NCBI GenBank assembly: GCA_023379825.1
Contig: JAMCPQ010000050.1
Coordinates: forward strand, 1-32,024
Direction: 5' to 3'
Length of the DNA: 32,024 nt
DNA from: Thermoplasmatota archaeon
GTDB taxonomy: Archaea > Thermoplasmatota > Thermoplasmata > Thermoplasmatales > Thermoplasmataceae
The first letter of the stretch is position 1. Every line of letters starts with the position of its first letter. The translations under genes were made by a program, and so were the position numbers. This document shows, one piece after another, positions 28,118-32,024 of the stretch. The notes under the pieces were generated by a model that saw nothing but the letters and a program-made list of their open reading frames with translations, did no database searches and was not told where the DNA came from.

Positions 28118-28828
28118 ATGGAAGCTAATACCGGGCAACTGGATGAGATTTCTGAGATGCTCAAGCTTCTGGGTATGTCCTCCTATGAGGCCCAGGCATT
28201 TTCTGCTTTGATCTATCACGGTGTAGCAAATGCTGATACCGTTGCAGACACTGCAAGAATCCCAAGAACCTCCGCCTACAAGGTTATGGAGGCACTTGTC
28301 CAGAAGGGATTTGCCAAGGAAACGGAGGGCAGGCCAAAAATGTTCCGTCCAGTGGACCTTGGTAAACTGAGGTCTGAGTATCAGGACAGATTCGATCTTC
28401 TTTTCAAAAGGCTCAAGGAGCTTCAGGATGCAGTCCCTTCAAAGGGTGAGCCTCAGCTCGTATACACAATATATGGAAATCAGAAAGTAATGGCCAAGAT
28501 GGCAGAGATGGTGAACCTTGCCGAGAAGGAACTTATAATATGCACTCCAAAGGTAAGGGAAATTCGTACCGAACTGAAGAAGAACCTTGAATATGCCATA
28601 AAGAGGGGAGTAAAGGTCATATTTGTCACTCCACCGAACAAAAGGGTGCCGCAGGATGCGGAGGTATACAGAAAAGATGGCCTGATAGCAACTGACATAG
28701 TCAGTGATCAGAGCAGAGCAATGCTAGCCGGTCCTGACATGGATGCCTGTGGTTATACTGATAATCCAGCTCTTGCCCTTCATGTTTACCAGTTCGTCAG
28801 GATGATTATGCAGGGGGAGATAAGGTAG
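28118..28828 (+). CDS. TrmB family transcriptional regulator
   Basis: LGMSSYEAQAFSALIYHGVANADTVADTARIPRTSAYKVMEALVQKGFAKE; ATG at 28118 preferred to TTG at 28100 because a TATA-like atttaagta lies ~25 nt upstream. Confidence 0.88.
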   Translation: MEANTGQLDEISEMLKLLGMSSYEAQAFSALIYHGVANADTVADTARIPRTSAYKVMEALVQKGFAKETEGRPKMFRPVDLGKLRSEYQDRFDLLFKRLKELQDAVPSKGEPQLVYTIYGNQKVMAKMAEMVNLAEKELIICTPKVREIRTELKKNLEYAIKRGVKVIFVTPPNKRVPQDAEVYRKDGLIATDIVSDQSRAMLAGPDMDACGYTDNPALALHVYQFVRMIMQGEIR

Positions 28829-28833
28829 ATAAA

Positions 28834-29694
28834 ATGGAATCCATAGTAAACACACTAATGCTTGGCGGGCATGTGTCAACATCTGGTGGTATATACTCAT
28901 CTATTGACAGGGCTGAATCTTTCTCGTTCAGGACATTTCAGATATTCAGCAAGAATCAGATGCAGTGGAAAGCAAAGCCCCTTATACAGGAGGACGTGGA
29001 GCGGTTCAGAGAAGGTGTAAGGAAAAATGGAATGTCCGGGATAATGATACATGCATCCTATCTTCTCAATATGGGAACTCTGGACTCTGAACTTCGCGGT
29101 AAGGTCCTGGATGCCTTTTCTGAAGAGATAAAACGGGCGGACCAGCTTGGAATTGATTTCCTGACATTCCATCCCGGGTCCGCAGGAAAGAGCGGGAATC
29201 CTGCAGAGTCCAGAAAAATGGTGGCTGAGAACCTCAACTCACTTCTTGAAAAGGAGCAGCATGTCAGAATACTTCTGGAAACTTCGGCAGGTCAGGGGCA
29301 GACAATAGGAAGCAGTTTCGAGGAACTGGCTGAAATCATTGATATGATAGACATACGCGAAAGAGTTGGTATATGCTTTGATACCTGCCATGTTTGGGCC
29401 TCAGGCTACGATATAAAGAGTGTAAACGGATATCAGGAGACAATGGATCGTTTCAAAAGTATCATAGGTCTGGAGAGGCTGCTTGGTTTTCACCTTAATG
29501 ACTCCAAGAAAGGACAGGGTAGCAGAGTAGACCGACACGAGCAGATTGGGCAGGGTACACTTGGAATAGATGGAATTTCAAATTTTGTTAAAGATAGAAG
29601 GTTCAGAAAGACTCCAATGATACTTGAGACCCCGAAAGGTGAGGAAGGCTATCCTGACGATATCAGGGCACTTTCCTCCATTAACCTGGAATGA
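28834..29694 (+). CDS. nfo: Endonuclease IV (AP endonuclease)
   Basis: LGGHVSTSGGI, FHPGSAG, LETSAGQG, CFDTCHVWASGYD, HLNDSKKGQGSRVDRHEQIGQG. Confidence 0.95.
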   Translation: MESIVNTLMLGGHVSTSGGIYSSIDRAESFSFRTFQIFSKNQMQWKAKPLIQEDVERFREGVRKNGMSGIMIHASYLLNMGTLDSELRGKVLDAFSEEIKRADQLGIDFLTFHPGSAGKSGNPAESRKMVAENLNSLLEKEQHVRILLETSAGQGQTIGSSFEELAEIIDMIDIRERVGICFDTCHVWASGYDIKSVNGYQETMDRFKSIIGLERLLGFHLNDSKKGQGSRVDRHEQIGQGTLGIDGISNFVKDRRFRKTPMILETPKGEEGYPDDIRALSSINLE

Positions 29695-30887
29695 TTCATT
29701 TGAAGCTAAAAGCCTTCCGGCCACTCTATTTCAGGGCAAACCTGAGTGAAGTTGTCTCCCCGCCCTATGACACTATTTCACCTGAGCAGAGCAGAGAACT
29801 CCTTTCCAGAGAATATAATATATTTCATCTTTCAAAGCAGAACAGTAGAGAGGATGCGGAAAATCTTTTCAGGAAGTGGATAGAATCAGGAATTATAAAG
29901 AAGATGGACCATGAGGTCCTCATAGTTCTTTCACAGGAATTTCCGTCTACAGGAGTAGCATCAGCAAGGCTTGGCGTAATAGGTATTGTGGATTCTCAGC
30001 AGGTCTCCGGGGAGATCATACCCCATGAGGATACATTCGAAAAGGCAGTAATAGAGAGACGGGACCTCATGCTTGCTTTGGAATCACAGGTTGAGCCAAT
30101 ATTTCTTGCAGTGGAATCAACAGCTCTTGACAGGGTATTGAAACATACCATCAGGGATAAAACTCCATATGGTGTTTTTGAGGAACCCAGCGGAGTCCTA
30201 AACAGGGTATTCTGCATTGAGAATCCGGACGAAATAAGATCTATCACATCATCTGTGTCACAAACCAGAGCTATAGTTGCAGATGGCCATCACAGACTGA
30301 AAGCCACAAGGGAGATATATTCAATGCCAAACCAGGACAGGGAATTCTGGAAATATTCGCTATCATATGTCACATCACTTCACAATGACTCTCTGTTCAT
30401 TTCAGGAATCCATAGAATCCTTAATACAGGATTAAAGAAAAATGAGGTTCTGGAAAAGATCTCAAGAGATTTCATAATATCTGATATGAACACATATACA
30501 GAAGACGGCAATATATGGATATTCGATGGACATTATTGCCGCCTAGTTCCGAGAACACCGATGGATATTCCTCCTCCTGAGATCATTAAGGATATTATCC
30601 TTCACAGAGATCTTGGAATGAACCTGAATGAAATGGAAAACTCTGTTACATATCAGTACAGTGTTGCCGACGCGGTTGCCGCTGCAGAAAAAACAGGAGG
30701 TATCGCCATACTGGCACCAAACTGGAACAAGGCAGAATTTATGAAAACACTGGAAAAGGGAAATCTTCTTCCTCAAAAATCCACATATTTCTACCCGAAG
30801 ATACCATCTGGCATTGGCATATATTCAAATATTGGACAGGAGATAGGTTTATCATTAGCAAATAAGTTAGAGAATCCTGAAAGATGA
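29691..30887 (+). CDS. DUF1015 family protein
   Basis: KLKAFRPLYFR...VVSPPYDTISPEQ, YNIFHLSK, VADGHHRLKA. Confidence 0.88.
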   Translation: MIHLKLKAFRPLYFRANLSEVVSPPYDTISPEQSRELLSREYNIFHLSKQNSREDAENLFRKWIESGIIKKMDHEVLIVLSQEFPSTGVASARLGVIGIVDSQQVSGEIIPHEDTFEKAVIERRDLMLALESQVEPIFLAVESTALDRVLKHTIRDKTPYGVFEEPSGVLNRVFCIENPDEIRSITSSVSQTRAIVADGHHRLKATREIYSMPNQDREFWKYSLSYVTSLHNDSLFISGIHRILNTGLKKNEVLEKISRDFIISDMNTYTEDGNIWIFDGHYCRLVPRTPMDIPPPEIIKDIILHRDLGMNLNEMENSVTYQYSVADAVAAAEKTGGIAILAPNWNKAEFMKTLEKGNLLPQKSTYFYPKIPSGIGIYSNIGQEIGLSLANKLENPER

Positions 30888-31423
30888 TCATCCCAAAAAA
30901 TTTGGTTGATAACATTGAAAACCAGATTTACGCAGTCATTTTCAAGTACAAGATAGAATTCTTCGCTGCCTTCGTTTTCATATTTGTCGGAAGAAGAATA
31001 CTCAGGCTGGTTTACGGCCACAAGTTTCGTCCCGGAACTCTGGTAACATCACCATTTCTGTACTTTGTATTCAGCGGAATTTCTCTGTTGGGACTGGACC
31101 TTCTGGGCCTTCTATACTGCTCAATCGCATTCTTCTTCGGGCTACTCATATCTACATTGTTCAAGCATGGAGTGAAATTTTACAGAAAAGATAATGTGAT
31201 ATATTACAAGAGGTCAGCCATGATATCTCTTACCTGGACAGTTGCATTCGTTGCAAGGATATACATTGAAATATTCTACGATCTGACCCAGGGCCTGGTT
31301 CTGGACATATTTCTGATCTTCCTGTCAGGCCTCATAATCGGTGAGGCTTTCCATATCGGGATACAGAAGAAGCTTTACGAAAGCCCCGTTGGCGATGCTA
31401 TGCCACCAATTGATGAGAAATGA
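30884..31423 (+). CDS. Hypothetical integral membrane protein
   Basis: 179 aa with several TM-like segments; ATGA overlap with DUF1015 gene. Confidence 0.75.
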   Translation: MIIPKNLVDNIENQIYAVIFKYKIEFFAAFVFIFVGRRILRLVYGHKFRPGTLVTSPFLYFVFSGISLLGLDLLGLLYCSIAFFFGLLISTLFKHGVKFYRKDNVIYYKRSAMISLTWTVAFVARIYIEIFYDLTQGLVLDIFLIFLSGLIIGEAFHIGIQKKLYESPVGDAMPPIDEK

Positions 31424-31489
31424 GTTTCCACTTATTTAAGTAGTTTCTCTGTTTGAGGAGAATTTTTATGCTCAGTGAGATTGATATTC

Positions 31490-32024
31490 ATGGATTTTCT
31501 TCTTATTCCGGGTGCATGGCTGGGCAGCTGGGTATGGGAGGATGTTGCAGATATTTTGAGAAGGAAAGGGCACAGAGCTTTCGGGGTCACTCTAACGGGA
31601 ATGGGAGACAGGGTGCATCTGGCAAGCCCTGATCTGACCCTCGAGGATGCTGTAAATGATGTTCAGAATATACTCAGGTACCATGGCCTGAGAAAACCGG
31701 TTATTGTGGGTCACAGTTTTGCAGGCAATCTAGCAGCAAAAATCGCTGATCTCAACCATGATTTAGTATCTGGTCTGATTTTCTTTGATTCTTCAATACC
31801 AGAATACACTGAGGAGAGACAGGGAGGCATTGATCAGTGGAGCGCAAAGGATCGAACGGAATTCCTTGAGGATGTCAACAGCAAATGGGGTGGATATTTT
31901 GTTCTCACCGAAGAAATGTTTTCCCAAATCGGTGGAGACTTTTCTGCAGAACAGAAGAAGGAATTCTTTTCAAGGATAACTCCACTACCATACAGGTATA
32001 TCGCGGATTCTATACAGCTGAGTC
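31490..32024 (+). CDS. Alpha/beta hydrolase, 3' end cut by window edge
   Basis: My translation from ATG 31490: MDFLLIPGAWLGSWVWEDVADILRRKGHRAFGVTLTGMGDRVH...VIVGHSFAGNLAAKIA; no stop before window end. Confidence 0.85.
   Translation, partial: MDFLLIPGAWLGSWVWEDVADILRRKGHRAFGVTLTGMGDRVHLASPDLTLEDAVNDVQNILRYHGLRKPVIVGHSFAGNLAAKIADLNHDLVSGLIFFDSSIPEYTEERQGGIDQWSAKDRTEFLEDVNSKWGGYFVLTEEMFSQIGGDFSAEQKKEFFSRITPLPYRYIADSIQLS

Noticed and set aside
28081-28128. 15-codon upstream ORF (ATGGAAAATGATTTAAGT...TAA) overlapping the trmB start
   Set aside because: The nearest TATA-like element (28056-28065) would place the TSS after this ATG, and atttaagta at 28091-28099 better fits a leaderless start at 28118; too short to support.
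1-32024. CRISPR array, transposase, integrase, toxin-antitoxin or phage genes
   Set aside because: No regularly spaced repeats or recognisable mobile/defence genes were seen by eye.

Overview
This 32 kb window is a gene-dense archaeal chromosomal segment. Protein features (thermosome, L15e, RfcL, Pop5-like, Taw1, TrmB regulator, TRASH-domain regulator) and TATA-like near-leaderless promoters suggest the order Thermoplasmatales; this lineage call is an inference. I support about 37 protein-coding genes (the last cut by the window edge) and one tRNA-Ser(UGA). I found no CRISPR array, IS element, integrase, phage cluster or rRNA. Most genes are housekeeping. No clearly new multi-gene defence or mobile system is visible. 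The best leads are: (1) an SCP2-type thiolase whose nucleophilic Cys is Ser, translationally coupled to a DUF35 OB-fold partner; (2) an orphan protein made of three copies of a ~50-aa module, divergent from an orphan membrane protein, with a perfect 8-bp inverted repeat and TATA element between them; (3) a thioesterase-CoaBC-nitrilase overlapping gene string; (4) a YHS-domain Cu ATPase divergent from a wHTH-TRASH regulator; (5) a DapA-fold protein lacking the usual active-site Tyr motif; (6) an MFS gene with no conventional start codon for its first helix; (7) a stem-loop directly after rpl15e. All assignments come from reading motifs by eye; no database search was run.
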